From Microvelia longipes (taxonomy: Eukaryota; Arthropoda; Insecta; Hemiptera; Veliidae), in contig JACMZG010001913.1 of NCBI GenBank assembly GCA_018340805.1, positions 24,222,844-24,286,843 of the forward strand: a stretch of 64,000 nt of DNA, given 5' to 3'. The notes beneath the pieces are model-generated. The model was not told where the DNA came from, ran no database searches, and saw only the letters and a program-made list of their open reading frames with translations. The position numbers were made by a program, and so were the translations under genes. Of the stretch, positions 26,001-41,600 are shown piece after piece; position 1 is the first letter of the stretch, and every line of letters starts with the position of its first letter.

Positions 26001-29000
26001 AATAAGATAATCCCTCATATGAAGGTACCGCATAAGTTCCAAGTAGTTTCCTCATACTTTAATGTACCTTATACTTTAATAAGATAATCCCTCATATGAA
26101 GGTACTGCATAAGTTCCAAGTAGTTTCCTCATACTTTAATGTACCTTATACTTGATACGATAATCCCTCATATGACAAAAGCGCATAATTTACCAGAATA
26201 TTTCTCATACTTTAATGTACCTTATACTTAAATACGATAAACTCTCATATGACAGTACCGCATAAATTACAAGTAGCTTACAAATACTTTAATGTAAAAT
26301 TAAAAAGGTCGTATTTACTGGAAGTTGAAGAAGCAATCGAAGAATCAGCTTATACATAAAACAATAATCATTCATATGTAAGTACCGCATAAGTTCCAAG
26401 TAGTTTCCTAATACTTTAATGTACCTTATACTTTAAGATAATCCCTCATATGTAAGTACCGCATAAGTTCCAAGTAGTTTCCTCATACTTTAATGTACCT
26501 TATACTTTAATACGATAAACCCTCATATGACAGTACCGCATAAGTTCCAAGTAGTTCCGTCATACTTTAATGTACCTTATACTTTAATAAGATAATCCCT
26601 CATATGAAGGTACCGCATAAGTTCCAAGTAGTTTCCTCATACTTTAATGTACCTTATACTTTGATACGATAATCCCTCATATGACAAAAGCGCATAATTT
26701 ACCAGAATATTTCTCATACTTTAATGTACCTTATACTTAAATACGATAAACCCTCATATGACAGTACCGCATAAATTACAAGTAGCTTACAAATACTTTA
26801 ATGTAAAATTAAAAAGGTCGTATTTACTGGAAGTTGAAGAAGCATCGAAGAATCAGCTACCTATACATAAATACAATAATCATTCATATGTAAGTACCGC
26901 ATAAGTTCCAAGTAGTTTCCTCATACTTTAATGTACCTTATACTTAATAAGATATCCCTCATATGTAAGTACCGCATAAGTTCCAAGTAGTTTCCTCATA
27001 CTTCAATATACCTTATACCTATACAAGTAGTTCCTCATACTTTAATGTACCTTATACTTTAATAAGATAATTCCACTATGTAAGTACCGCATAAGTTCCA
27101 AGTAGTTTCCTCATACTTTAATGTACCTTATACTTTAATAAGATAATTCCACTATGTAAGTACCGCATAAGTTCCAAGTAGTTTCCTCATACTTTAATAT
27201 ACCTTATACCTATACAAGTAGTTTCTCATACTTTAATGTACCTTATACTTTAATAAGATAATCCCTCATATGTAAGTACCGCATAAGTTCCAAGTAGTTT
27301 CCTCATACTTTAATGTACCTTATACTTTAATAAGATAATTCCACTATGTAAGTACCGCATAAGTTCCAAGTAGTTTCCTCATACTTTAATGTACCTTATA
27401 CTTTAATAAGATAATCCCTCATATTATATTACCGTATGATTTACTAGAAGCTTCCTTTATTTACCCGCTGCTCTTATTTTCCTAATACTTCCTTACAATT
27501 CATCGCATGCATTCTTTACATTTTCCGAACAAAAATCATTTTTTGCTGTGTTAATGATGGACTTAGTCTTCAATTAACTTAAAACTTCAAAAACTTAAAA
27601 AATGTTCCCCACAATTTATCAAATACTTTCTTATATTTCCTTGAGGGTGCCATTTAAAATACTTCTAAAAAATCAACCAAATACGGTTATTCAAATTTAA
27701 AATTAATACTTTCTCACCATTTATAAATAACTTACTTATATACTCGTACAATGCCAAGACCATATCATAATTTTCTAAATGGCTACTTACAATTTTCTAG
27801 ATGTCCATTAATTTTTTGAGGACATTTGTACATATATTACTCATAATTTACCACATTTCCTCATTAGTTACCTCAAAACAAGGATGCAAATTTAAATAAC
27901 CCCTTGATGATTAAGTAATTACAAACAAGTGATTTAAATAGAAACGTTCATTTTGAATGCTCTCAATTCATACATTTTTATATTACTAAAGAAGAATACA
28001 AAAATAAAAACTTTATTTCCACTAGATATTCCAAAATATCTGTAGAAGATTCTTTTTTAGAAACATTTAATAATCAAATACTTTTATATTTATAAATTGA
28101 AATCATTTTTATATTGAAAAATTGAAAGATAATAAGAATTTAGGACATGGTAGCTTAAATGAGTTCAATTTTTTCAAGTAATAATAGCTGAATAGATTGA
28201 AATTTGGATTATTGGTAATACATATTTTGGAGAGCCTGCGTCTCAATATACATCTCTAATATATTAATAAAAAGGTAAGCTTTAGAATAGAGCTCTATGT
28301 TCCTATAATATTTCATTTCATTAATTTTTATTATTACATTGTGTTATTCAATCCTAAATACACTTGAGATATGAGGGTTTAATCTAATTAAGTAAATTAA
28401 GAGGAGGATAATGCAGGGGAGTTTTATTTATAAGTAGAAAAAAAAACATTTCGTCTAAGCCAGTGATTTCTACATTTATAGAGAGAAACGTTTATAATTT
28501 AAATGAGGGCCATCGAAGGTAAAAATTTAAATTAAAATACATTCTTAATAAAATGTATGCATTAATTAATAATTAATATCTCCCTTAGTTATCAGCAAAT
28601 GCGAAATAAATGTGTGATCTGAGCCCGTTAAGTAGGAAATCAATTATAGCTACGTGTAAATTTTCCCTAAAAACTGAGGGGGCATATAATAAACGTGTAC
28701 CTGAAAATTTTTGGGACCTCGAATGGTAGCATATATTGCAAAAATAATATTGAGTTACTAATTTCCAGATCTGCTATTCCAACTAAGTTTCCAATCGTAA
28801 TAATTTACAATTTTTAAAACAAACCGTTTTGTTACTAATCAAATATAGAGTTGCTCCCAAGACCCATGGTCTAGTTTACCTCCTCCCACAATTTTAAAAA
28901 TAATTCTCCTCAAATAAATTCTTTATGGTTCTGCTCTCTGTTCTTCCTCTCTTTAGGCACCCTTGACTTTACTGAAACTAGTAATGCAGTCAGGATTTGC

Positions 29001-32000
29001 ACGCAGGACTTTTTTATAAATCCCTATAAGATATTATTATGAATGTTTATCATCCCTATAATTTAGACGTAAGCTAAATTTAATAGCAACGCCCAACAAA
29101 GGCAGATCATAGCATAAAAAACAATTTAAATTTGATATAAGGAGTCATTAAAAAATAAATACGCAACTAACACGAAAAATTAGAAGAAACAACTAAAAAT
29201 CATTAAATTCAAAAGAAATTATACACATACATTTAATTAATTTATTTCCTCCATATTTTCTCAATTAATCTTTATTCATGCGGCATAATTATTATTCAGA
29301 ACTTTTGCCTTTTTCAAAAATTAATGAGGGATAAAAAATGAAAAGTTTAAAAAATAATGAGATTTTTCCAACAATTTAACTCCAATAAATCATTAAATAA
29401 AGAGTGAAAACAGTTAAAATACTACAACGTTAAAACAACTTTTAATGGCTTTAATTAAATAAATAAATATTTATCTTTTAAGCTTTAAATACAATTATTT
29501 ATAAAGTTTGTAATTTAACAAGGTAAGTTATTTTTTAAAGTTAAATAAGTTCGTCAATGAAATCAAATGAACTTCTATTTGTATTTGAATTTAAAGGAAG
29601 CAAAGGGTTTATATAATGAAAAATTAAACAAGAAAGTTAAAGGAAAAGTTTGAAACATTTTATTTAACTTATAAATGATAGTTAAAAAACTAAAAAGAAT
29701 AATAAAATAAACACTTGGTTTGAAATATCTATCGCAATCACGCCCAAATCAGAAAGGATAAAATGAAACGAAATTTGATAGCACCACAGCACCGGTTTGA
29801 CGCATTCACAGCACTCTAAAGATACAACGACGAATAACAGTCGACAACTAAAAGTAGAGTCTAGTCCGGATTGAGGTATGAACTTACCTAAAAGTATTTT
29901 GAAAGTTTAAAGCTATTTTAAAAGAAGTCGAAATCATTAGGAGGAATCAGTTTAAAAGAAAGCCAATGGTCAAAGAAAAGCAAAAAATGAAATCTTAGAC
30001 ATTAATTTATTTAAAATTACAAAAAAAATTTACGAAATTTACTATAAAAAATATCTCAGGACACGCAACAGTCAATCTTAACCCACCAATGATATGCCCT
30101 GGAAGACCACCATAAAAGACTACTTTAACTTTTTGTAACATATGCAGAATAAGTCAAAAAGTTCCGAAAAAATTAATAGCCGGAACAAAGTCGAACTTAA
30201 TATTTTGACTTTGTTTGGTAATAAAGTAGTATTATTATTATTTGAACAAATAATCATTACGTAAATAGCTTAAAAAATTAAGCTCTGTAAAAAAGAAGTA
30301 ACTTCAGTGATAATGGAGTTAATTTTAATTAGAGTAGATGACGTCGTATCACCACTGAAAATAATATTTTTTAGCACTCCAGCCCAACGAGAGGCATTCG
30401 TGATAACCGTTAAACAAACAAAAAAGCCAAGTGATAAAAACAATAACGTCTTTTCACAACAGCGGAAGACGTTATTAGATATTCCACTGTTATTTACAGA
30501 AATCAAAGACTGATATTATAGAAGTCAAAGGATAGGTGAACAAGTCTTAAAGACACGTAATTGAAGACTAAATCCATCTTTAACACACCGATAATAGCGC
30601 TACTATTATCAAAGTCAAAAGGAAGATGGACAAGTCTTAAAGACACGTAATTGAAGACTAAGTCCATTTTTAACACAGCAACCTTCTCCTATGATTTATG
30701 GTGGCCTCTTGATATCTATAGTAATGTATATTGTTCTTTTATCATTTTTACTGTCTGAATTATACTGCGATAATATCACTGAAATGTTGTAAATATTTTT
30801 ACTGGAAATATTTAACAGTTTTAGTTTTGCTACATTAATAAACAGCTGGCTAAGATAATGTAATTAATATCAAGCAAGTTTGTGTTTTGTGGGTCACTCT
30901 TGTAACACTTTGTTTGTATTAATCAAAAATTAAATAATTTCTATGTGTTGAAAACTGCCAAGTTTGAAATTTAAAATTCATTAATTCAATTTAACAGCCT
31001 TTAATGTTATTAATAATTATATTTGAAAGATAAAGGCTTTACCTATAAATTAAAATACACTGACACACACAGGAAACACCAGGAGTGATAATGGCACAAA
31101 CGTTTCCCATAACGTGGATGAAAGACGAGGGAGTGCCGAAACCGGACCGTCACAGAGTGATGCCTCGAGAAATACAGGAGCTGCTTATACTACCGAAGAA
31201 TTAAAATTAAAACTACTCGAGCGAAGACTTGGCAGACCTTCGGGTTTCCAGAGCCGTTTTCTCAAAAAAGGTAAACACAAACGAATTATTCCAAAAAAAG
31301 GAAATACTACAAAAAAACTAATAACATAAAAGTATAATAACACAAAACATAAAAATTGCTTGATATTAATAAACATAATTTTTTAGATGTATTTAAAAAC
31401 TTTTTATCAAAATGTATGTTAGTAAAATTATCATAATAATGAGTTTAAAATGATTATATTTAAGGTTTTGTGTCATAAGGTGTCTTGAGCCCTTGAGTCG
31501 AAATGAACAGTTTTAACAATGTCCAATATAGGCTACTTCAAACGCTTCCTCTCGTTTTCGCTACTACCAAAATTGCCAAATTTTAAAATTTAAATTTTAA
31601 ATCGTTCATCGTTAAATATTATAATACTTCCTTCGTTTTTCTAATTAATTTAATAAATATCCATAATAAACCATTTTAAAACGATTAAAACAGTGTTACT
31701 TAATTCTTTGACTTAAAACGAAATTAAAAAGATAATGTTTATTAAAACAGCAAGGTTTTTAAAACAAAAGGTAAGTGATAAGAAAACAGTGATATCTTAA
31801 AATAATATTTGGACAAAAGGAGCACTACTAGAGTTATTTAGAGTCTCCAGCATAGAGATATATTACTAGAGGGGCCTTATTGGTTGAATTTTAAAACATT
31901 GGCAAAATAACCTGACTATATTTGATTATCTAAATAATCAAATAAATAGAATAGAAATACCGTAACTTAGCCGAAGGTTTAAAATACAGATGAAAAACAC

Positions 32001-33320
32001 AAACAATGTGCGGGAAACCGAAAACGATTTATTATAACCTTGACTCACTCTTCGGAGGAGGTTTTAATGAGATTACACAGAGCCCCCGAGAGCCCCAAAA
32101 AGATGATTCTAGCCTCTTTATGTATTGAGGTAGGATATGCCCTCTCTAGTATATAACTCTATGGCCTCCAGTCTCAAGTGAGACTGATGGAGACCAATTG
32201 CAATTATGGATAGGGTTACAAGCAAACTTATAGGTGGACTTAGTCCTTAAAGGGTGGCCTCTTCTGCCAATAAGTAGGCCAAGATAAAAAACCGTTCCGG
32301 AGTGACTAATTATATTTTACTTTTATACGCCATTTAATTAGGTTTTGATGGAAACTGGGTAAGTCGTTCAGTGGGTGTACTATTTGATTTGGAAACAAAG
32401 TTTCCTGTTTCTATAAGAGATAAGAAAGAAAAAAGTATTTAAATGTAAGAACTAATAAAACACTTGTTCGAACGATTTTCCTAACCTCAATATAATTTAA
32501 AAGGAAAGGAACGTTGGTACTCTAAACTTCTAAGATAGAAATTTTCCCTCAATTTGGACTCGTACCAAAATTAAAATTAAGTCTTGGCTTAGTAAAACAA
32601 TATTAGCGTCTTTACAACTTTTAGACCAGGGTTGAGTGAGATGGGATGGGTCGCCTTCCTGTGGAAGGGGGTAGTTAGAGGTTTTAAAACAAGGCATTTA
32701 ATTAATTCTGACAGAATAAAAGAGTTCGCAGAGTTTTATGTTAAACTTTTTAAATTTCAGGAATTGTCTAATTTTCAATTAAATCTTGAGGTTAAAGTCC
32801 TTTGACAGTCATAAATATTTAATTTTGAACAAGTCCTGATGGCCGTAGAAGTTAAAAAACTACGTTAAATTTCGTTAAAACCACAGCTATTTTTTACATT
32901 TAATAGCAGTGATTTTAACTTGTAGATTGTTTTGCGTAATTAGCTCACTTCCACAACACACATCTACAATACCTTAACATTTTTAGCGAATTTTCATCAT
33001 CAAGAAAATGACGCTTATAAAGTTGTAAGATGACGGAAGTTTAAAGGAGTGGGGGAAGGATCCATTCTATTTGGGGCTCCCTGATGTGTATTTTCCATAC
33101 ATCCCTCTTGATCCCTTCATAAGCATACTGTCCCAGACAGACAAGACAAAAATTGCACCCACGGACCACGGCGAGCTAAGCAGGCCGTAAAAATTAAAAT
33201 CATTATTGTATATTAGCTCCTCGTCTGTAGAAGAACTATGATAGAAACGTTACGTCTTTATTGTAAGTTTCTTATGTGTCTCTATTTATTTCTCTGTTAT
33301 TTAGAGATTTATTTATATAT

Positions 33321-33364
<44 letters not shown>

Positions 33365-36300
33365 ATATATATTGACGCGCCTGACCATAGTTCTTGCCTT
33401 AGATTACTCTAGTGTACACTGGAGTAACGTGCCGAACAAACCTTGTTCCATTTTCTTTATTTTTAACCATTTAAAAAAAATATAGGTACATCATTGAACT
33501 AGAGCTGATAATAACATGAAATTTAACGACTTTGTAGGTCTAAGTACTACCAGCATGCTAAATTTAATACTGATCCGATTATTATTCCGTTTTTTAAGAC
33601 TTTCGGAATATTTGCTTTCTCAATGAAGGTTAATGATGTAATAGAATAATAATTTACCGAATAGCCCAACAAGATCTAAAAAATGAATTTATACGTTTTA
33701 ATTCTGTACCATAAACTCACATATACCCCACCCCACCCCCCTCCGATGAAAAAAGCTCTGAGAGAAACCCGGCATGCGAACACAATCATAACACAACTTT
33801 GTAAATACTACATACTTAAGAGGCCTTAAAAAACGAATGAGTTGAATTCAGTAGAAATCCCGGTTTCGGATTATTAGTGCAAAATCAATACTTTTCCTAT
33901 ACACATGCAGTATAAATGAGGAAAATAGAAAATTAAAAACAAACACTTACAACGCTGGAAGTCTTGGTGTATTATTTCCAAAGTGTTTAATTAGATCGGA
34001 ATTTCGAGACACTTTCCCTGAGAGGACACTCACGACTCGCGCACTATTTCACTACACTGTGGCCTTAAACAGAATTACAGGAATTAGTCCGATCCCTCTT
34101 ATCTGATAGCTGAAAGTTGCAATCAAATGGTTGGCATTTACGTGCCTTCATAAATAAAATACTTGATTACAACTTTTAAGACCCACGCATCCACATGAAA
34201 GTCTAACTACCTGATCGAGTTATCTATAATAACTGTAAGTCTTAAGCCCGCGCCGCGCCGCGTCTCATGTAAACGCACTCGCGCCGAAAATCAATATAAC
34301 GCACTCGCGAACCGCATAATTAAATCTGACACTAATTAACCGCTGCTCCATCTGAAACATAATTCAATTTTTTTTTCAATAAAAAATTAATGCTGATTAA
34401 GATTAGTGTGAGTCTCCATTGTAGTTATAAGCGCACTATAAGACACTATTTTTAAGTTTATTAGGTAACTATTACTTCGTTCACACGTGGGGTTTGGCAG
34501 GGGGTTAAACCTTAACGGTTCACACGAAAGGGGTTGATCACGGGGTTGAACCCTCACCCACAAGAAACTTGTTATTTTAATGCATAACATTGCAATCTTA
34601 TAGATTAGTTATGTATTTTAATATAACATACACATTTTAATATACAAACAATTATATCAGTGGGAAACAAATTAAACTCTATCCCCTTGGTGGTTGAACC
34701 CAACTAGTTCACACGGTATTTTTTATTTTAAGTTTAGACTTTATGATAAAAAATAGGGTTGAGTTAGAGGGTTCAACCCCGTTCACACGACAGCTACAGT
34801 GGTGGTTGAAACCCCTAGGGGGTAGAACACGGGGTCGAACCCCATGCCACAACATGGCTTGTAGAAAATTCATGTAAACGTCTAATAAAATAGGTTTATT
34901 TTAAAAAATTGTTAAATTCGTTATTTACCAAATTTTAAATAAAATATAAACAACAATTTTAATGGGGATTGTAAATGACAAATTTTCCAAATTCGAACCT
35001 AATGTATTAAAGATTTTATTAACATGAACTTGCTACGAGACATGTAATGAAATATAGTTAGTTACTTATCACTTATTTATCAAATGGATATAACCACGTC
35101 TTTGAGAACCAGTAATCAAGAAGTATACACACTCAATGCATTTTATTACGATAGGTCATTATTATAAAGTAAAATTCAACCTATCAATGGTTATATTAAA
35201 AAAAAAATTCTTATCTGGTCATATTTTTGTAAGTATGAGACATAAGTAACTGCATAGTGTAAAAGCATTAAAAAGTTCTTCAACATAACCATTAAAAAGT
35301 TCTTTAACACAACCATTAAAAAGTTCTTTACCATAACCGTATGTTTTTAGTTCTTTACACAAAACGAATGTTTTCGTCATTAGGGATCTCTGAAACGATT
35401 TTTTTTGTGGTCCGAGGTTCGACTTCCGCCATGACGCCTATCCCATTAGCGATTTTTTTTCCTAAAGGAAATTCGCTAAAAAAATATATTTTGGATAGCA
35501 CAACTAGACCTAAAAATTAATTTTTGTTCCTAGTTTAAATTCTCGAGCATAAATACATTAGGAGCTACGATGATAATAAACACACACACACATGGAGACA
35601 GACAACTTTATGTAAAGGTTGTCAGTCTTGATATTACAAGAAACGGAAAATTAAGGTGAAATCTCGGTTTCGAATAATTAGTGTAAACACTTTTTCTTTA
35701 TATCTACGTTTAAAAATAAGGAAAAATAAAAATCATATTTTTTCACACGTCAGCTATAAAGCTTGCTCGCTTATTGGGACCAACTTTACTAAAAAAATAT
35801 TATTTTGGTTCAACATATAACATATTCTTTTCCAATTTAAATCTTGCTTCCAAAATATTGGCACACTTTCAACCTTTGCAAAATGAAGGTATCAAAAACG
35901 TTGAAAAGTGCCTAAAATGTGCATAATAAACATTAAAAGATATGTGACGCTTCAAAATGTTAATAATTTACTAGGAACCCAAGGTATACATTTTAGTTCT
36001 CAAATTTATCCTAAGTTTTAGCGATGACAACCTTCCTTGCATCCTTTAGCTACAAGGGAAAATGATACATATTACGTTGCAGTTTAGCATACGTTTAAAC
36101 AAGATAAATGCAACAATAGCTACTGTAGGAGGAAAATATTAGTTTGAATTTTCATATTGTGTTTTTGTTTTGTTTATACAGGCTCTGGGTGGGTGTCCCA
36201 AAAATAATACCGACAAAGAAAACTTCTCCATCCAAATGGCAGACAACATCATCATGCCAAAACAAACAGCCATTTTGGTTGAAAATAAACAAATCACACA

Positions 36301-38489
36301 ACCATAAATATCTAATTAGACAATGTTCAGGTTAGATAAAGCGAGAATGTTTTGCACGAAATAACGACTAAATTTAACGCCATGTATAGTTTAGATTAAC
36401 TCTTTTTGGTTTACGCAAGTTAACTCAGTGATTTTAAGAACAAACTATTGAAAATGGGGTTTTAAAATACAAGAATAATTTAACTCCAGCTCTACATTTA
36501 AAAAATTAAGACTGTCTTTTTTTCTTAATTTTCCAATAAATATTCTTTATTAAACTTGTAGTTCAATAAATATTCTAATAGATAAAAATTATGTTTTTAC
36601 TTGAAACCTTATGAAAAGAAGAAGCTTAAATTGTTCAGAACAATAAATTATTAAAATAATGCCGCCTATTTTTTATACTGATATTTGAACTAGAAAGATT
36701 TTTTCTCTGCATTTACTACTTTAGTAGAAAAGTAGTAGTCTAAGTCTGTAAGGCTTTGAAGAAGGGCAAGGTACCATATCTTACGTTCTAAGCAAATTAT
36801 GAAATGTCTTAGGCGACAAATCACTTTTAATTTTAATACTGCAGATTTATAGCCTTGTTTCAATATTAAAAAGCCTTAAAAATTAATGACAACATTTAAT
36901 AATAAGTACATTTATTAATATCATTCTTAAATTAATTAATTGAATAAATGAATATTAATATAATTCATTTTCAATCAAATAATTAAAATACTATCCAAAT
37001 TTGGTGAATATAAATAAGAAGGGAATTGCTATGAAAGAATTGAGTTCAAATTCAGCTCAGAACAGTAGATATTTATATTAAAGTGGGTAACCTCCACATC
37101 CTTCACAGGATTATTCAAGGAGATTACTAGTAAAGGGTAGTGGACTTTAAAATATCTCAAGTTCTAAGTAAAATACAAAAAAGAATCTATCTTTAATAAG
37201 GAAAAATCTAACATCTTCTCTAATTTTAATCTTGCACAATTTTCCTAAACATTAACGTGCAAAATTTGGAAATAAAAGCGAAATTTACTTTGATAGTGGG
37301 TTAGAAATTGTAGTTCTTAATTTGCATCAATTAAGAGCTAAAAAAATTAAAAACAGAATAAGAGAGTTTATTCATTAACTGAAATTTCTAAAATATCAAT
37401 AAAATAATTTAATTTCATAATAAATTAGTTCTGTTCTGAGGTATATCAATCTAAAATAAAACTGATTAATTTAATATAGACAAACATTTGGGACATATAT
37501 TTTAAATAATTTGTATATTTAGGAGGAATCAGTCCAAAGGAATTAATGGAGAAATACTAATTTTTCCGAGTTTTCGCTATAATTTTCAAAGCTTAACATA
37601 ATAAAATAAACTAAATTAAGGTTGTTAAATGGAGGTTTACATTCAGATATTAGAAAAAAAAATAGAGTAACAGACAAAGAAAGAATCATTGATAAAAGGT
37701 AAACAATCAATGTTGATGGGGTAAATTAAATTCTAAACAAAAAATTCCCTCATTGGGGCGTGACAATCTTGGTTTCAATTAATCGCCATTAATAACCAAA
37801 TTTAAAGTATTCGGAGTTCGGTTGATACCTTGTCACCTGACAAACATCTCATTTACACATTGTCATGCGTCACTATTTTCTAGCAACAGGTATTATATTG
37901 ATTGTAATTATAATGAGAAAAAAATACAGTCTTAGATTTTTAAATTCGAGCTTTGAGCAAGAAATACTTTTATTCTAGTATATTTTACCTCCTTTTCAGT
38001 GGAGTCTTAAAGATCAGACATTTTTAATAATCATTGTTTAGTCTCTGTCCAATGTTTTCATTTAACAAAGCAACTTGAAATAAAAGACTAAGAGTGGTAT
38101 TGCGATTTCTCAAGTAATACCATGCTTGAGATTGAGTAGAACTTTTCCTTGAGTTACACAGGATTAAGTCAACTCGATTCAAATATCTCTCACATACATA
38201 CCGTCCTTAGTACTAAATAACTTAATTTTACTTCAAAATCGCTAAACGAAATCATATAAAATAGTAAGGATATTTTAAAAACGTCTTCACCTTGCTAAGT
38301 CATGCTACGACACTAAAAGGTGGTCAGTTCATTTTACGAAGGGGATCTTCGAAAAGGTTTCTATACCACCAATTTATAAAAAAATATTAATATAAATATA
38401 TATGGAGTCTCTGTATATAATATAATAAAACCTAATTAAAGAACGAAGTATAGTTCTAATGTTAGCGAACTTTCGTCTAAACACTTGTA

Positions 38490-38566
<77 letters not shown>

Positions 38567-38571
38567 TATTA

Positions 38572-38604
<33 letters not shown>

Positions 38605-41600
38605 CATCTTACCATCCCCTTCTTTATAACCCTGATATCAATAGCCAATTTCTTTTTGGAGATCCGCTTATAAGGACATTTGCTAACTTTGACTAAGTAA
38701 ATCCGGTTGGTTAACAAATGAAATAAGAGAATAAAATCAATCCAGTCCTATCTACCTTTGCTAATGATTCGAGATTAAAATAGTATATTATACCAGGTAA
38801 AAGCACTCATCTAACTTGATTGGAACTAATACAAAATAAAGAATATCGATTGATAGAGACCAACAATCAAAATAATTTAAATTAAATATAGATGGTAAGA
38901 TGGTACATACAACCTAGCTGTACATTTGACCGTCCTTCATTTAAAAAAAAAAATCAGGAAGTAAATCATAGACAAAATAATGGAAGTTTTGATTCTTTTC
39001 TAAAATGTTTCTTTTTTTCGTCCCTAAATAAATATGTCTGAAATTAAAAACTTGAGTTACATCTAACTTAACTCTATAACCGCAAATCTTTGCGGTTTTA
39101 TTTCAACAAGGTTGCTCGAACTGCTCGCTCAGTAACAATCATAACGCCTTAAAACTAATTAACGAACACTATACCCATTGTAAATAAACAATGCATTCAA
39201 ATCTGCATTTAGTCTCCGATTATAACCCATCAGTGCACACGTTTTATTTTGTCCACTCAGCGTTTGTAAGCTTTTTTGCATATTTTTTGTTTATGCTCTG
39301 CAATTTAATATGTATCATAAAATGGATTTTTGTTTTCAATAATAAAGGTTAAGCTTTTAATTAAATTAATATTAAAATTTTATATAGTGAATAAATTCTA
39401 TAGATTTAAAAAAAACAGCAAGAATAATTTTACGAAAAATAATATTGGGAATGCAACACAAAATCACATCTGGAAACTGTTTTATCATTTGTAATTAACT
39501 CTAACTCAACATTCCTAGGTCTATTGGCGTCCGCAGAGTTGAGGTGCCCTTCCCGGAAATCGGGAAATAAACAAATCCGCTTTAAAATTAATGACATGAT
39601 TAAAATTAAAAACATAAGTTTCATTTATGTAAGCTTGACGAGGGAAAATGCATGATCCAGTCTTGGATCGCCTCACAAAGTATGCAACATAGTTTTAGAA
39701 ATTAATATAAGATACTAAAGCCGCAAAAACAACAAAATCATTAACATGCGGAGGCCTAATAATGCTATTAATAATATTTGGCAAAACTCGGCAGTATTAC
39801 ATTACTTTTATCTTGTTATTTACTTATCAAATGTCTTGTCATGGGTAAAAAAGATTAAAAGTTGAAAGAAGAGGAAACACTGATCAAGGTAGACAGATCT
39901 TAATGTATGTTACTATTACAATATACCTAAAAACATTCATTTCAATCGACGATTCGCAAAATTTATTTTCGAAAAAAAAAGGTCCAAAGATGTAAATGAT
40001 AGAATTTCTAGTAAATATTAATATATCTCTTAATTTTCTAGGTACAGGTGCTCGAACAGGTGTAAGCACACCACCAAGAGAAAAACCAAAAGAAGAAGAA
40101 GAATCAAGCAGCGAAGAAGAAACAAGCAGTGAAGAATCGGAGAGTGAAGAAGAACCACCACCACCTCCTAAACCAGTGATTAAACCAGAACCTGAACCTG
40201 TTAGAACTAGGGAACAACCACAGAGAAAACCTAGCAGAGACGAAACTACTACCTACACACAACCAAGGTGAGTTTCATGAAGGTAAAAACTATATTATAC
40301 AGAGAACACTATCCCCTCCTAAACCTGATCCTGAAACTGCAACCTAAAACTAATGAAATCAGAAGCCAAAGAAAGCTTTAAATAGTATCATTTTAACAGC
40401 TCTGTCTCTGTCAACTGCACTAAAATCAAAAAACGATCTTTTGACCACGAAAATATTTATAGTAATTATAATAATAACCATTAATATAAAATTTAATAAT
40501 AAAATGTTTCCTTTTATCTCTATTATTTTTGTACTGTTAAACAAATGTCATTGGCGAAAGCTAACTTCTTTGTAAATTTATAAAAAATTAAATTAAATTA
40601 AATATTTAAGAATATTAAATTTCTCTTATGAAAATTCTATAAAGAATGTATAAATAATTCATAAAAAGCATAAATTTACCTGAGACAACGCCGGGTCTGC
40701 AGTGCGACAAATCTACATATTTTTAATAATGAAAATTATCTAGAGGTAAAGAATGCTTTTTGGAAAGGTGTCGTGAAAATGACATTTTCTTAATGAATTT
40801 TTGAAGTCTTGAAGGGTTTCAGGTTTAAAAAGGTAAAGATTTTACTTGTTAAGACTTAAGACCTTTTTCCGATCTGACTTTAATTCAAAACAACCCACCG
40901 GTTGAAGGGTATTATGTCATCAAGAGTTTTTTCGAGAATATTTATTAAAACTTTTTCACTCCTTATGTTAAAGTAAGATTAGTAAATTTGTATTAAAATA
41001 GATTAGAAGCTCTCATGCGAGAAAAAAGAGGTAAAAATAAACTCTATGGTCAATTTTTTCCTCTTTAAAAATCAGTGGATTTAAAGCCTTTTAACGTTAT
41101 AGGAGATTACAGAATTTTCTTTAAAACAACTTTTTTTTGTTAAAGAAATAAACAATAAAAAATTGTTAAAGGGTCCAAATTGAATCTAAAATATTATTTA
41201 CAAAGTATAAATTTGTGAAGTGGTTTTTAAATAGGGTATAATTTCGTTGTCTTCAAAAGGTTGAAAGCAGCATAAGAAATGTTCTAGTAGTAGGGGCCAT
41301 GCTTCAGGGTAATAGTAGGCACGGATTTGGTGGAGTAGTTGACATGTTCTTAGGGGAAAAGCACTCATGGAATTGGGGGAGTAGTGGACGTGGTTTCATA
41401 GGAGTAGTAGGCATGGAATTAGGGGAATAGAGGACCATCGTAGACGAATATTCATGATTTATGGGAACAGTAGTCATGGGATTGGGGGAGTAGTGGACGT
41501 GGTCTCATGGGAGTAGTAGGCATGGAATTAGGGTAATAGAGAATCATCGTAGACGAATATTCATGATTTATGGGAACAGTAGTCATGGGATTGAGGGAGT

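Larger units (their letters stand above)
19971..31072. other. Intron 7 of tn (11.1 kb)
   Basis: Hosts the Polinton-like element (20887-25205) and the satellite array (25730-27425). About 27,430-30,500 is very AT-rich without recognisable content. A duplicated 48-base segment lies at 30541-30690. Confidence 0.7.
31271..40041. other. Intron 8 of tn (8.8 kb)
   Basis: Contains AT microsatellites, family A fragments (33745-33950, 35395-35760), a possible minus-strand promoter (33950-34300), a GTTCACACG cluster (34479-34860) and a 25-bp tandem (35270-35345). 36,000-38,480 and 38,610-40,000 show no definable element. Confidence 0.65.

Noticed and set aside
25730..27425. CRISPR-like array
   Set aside because: Units are contiguous tandem repeats without unique spacers, in an animal-type genome with introns.
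30270..30513. Open frames on both strands at the same place (68 and 78 codons)
   Set aside because: No family recognised and no splice or start context; treated as chance.
36181..36330. Possible extra tn exon (acceptor tttatacag, donor-like caggtta)
   Set aside because: In the phase required after exon 8 it hits a TAA after about eight codons. It could only be an alternative terminal exon and nothing supports that.
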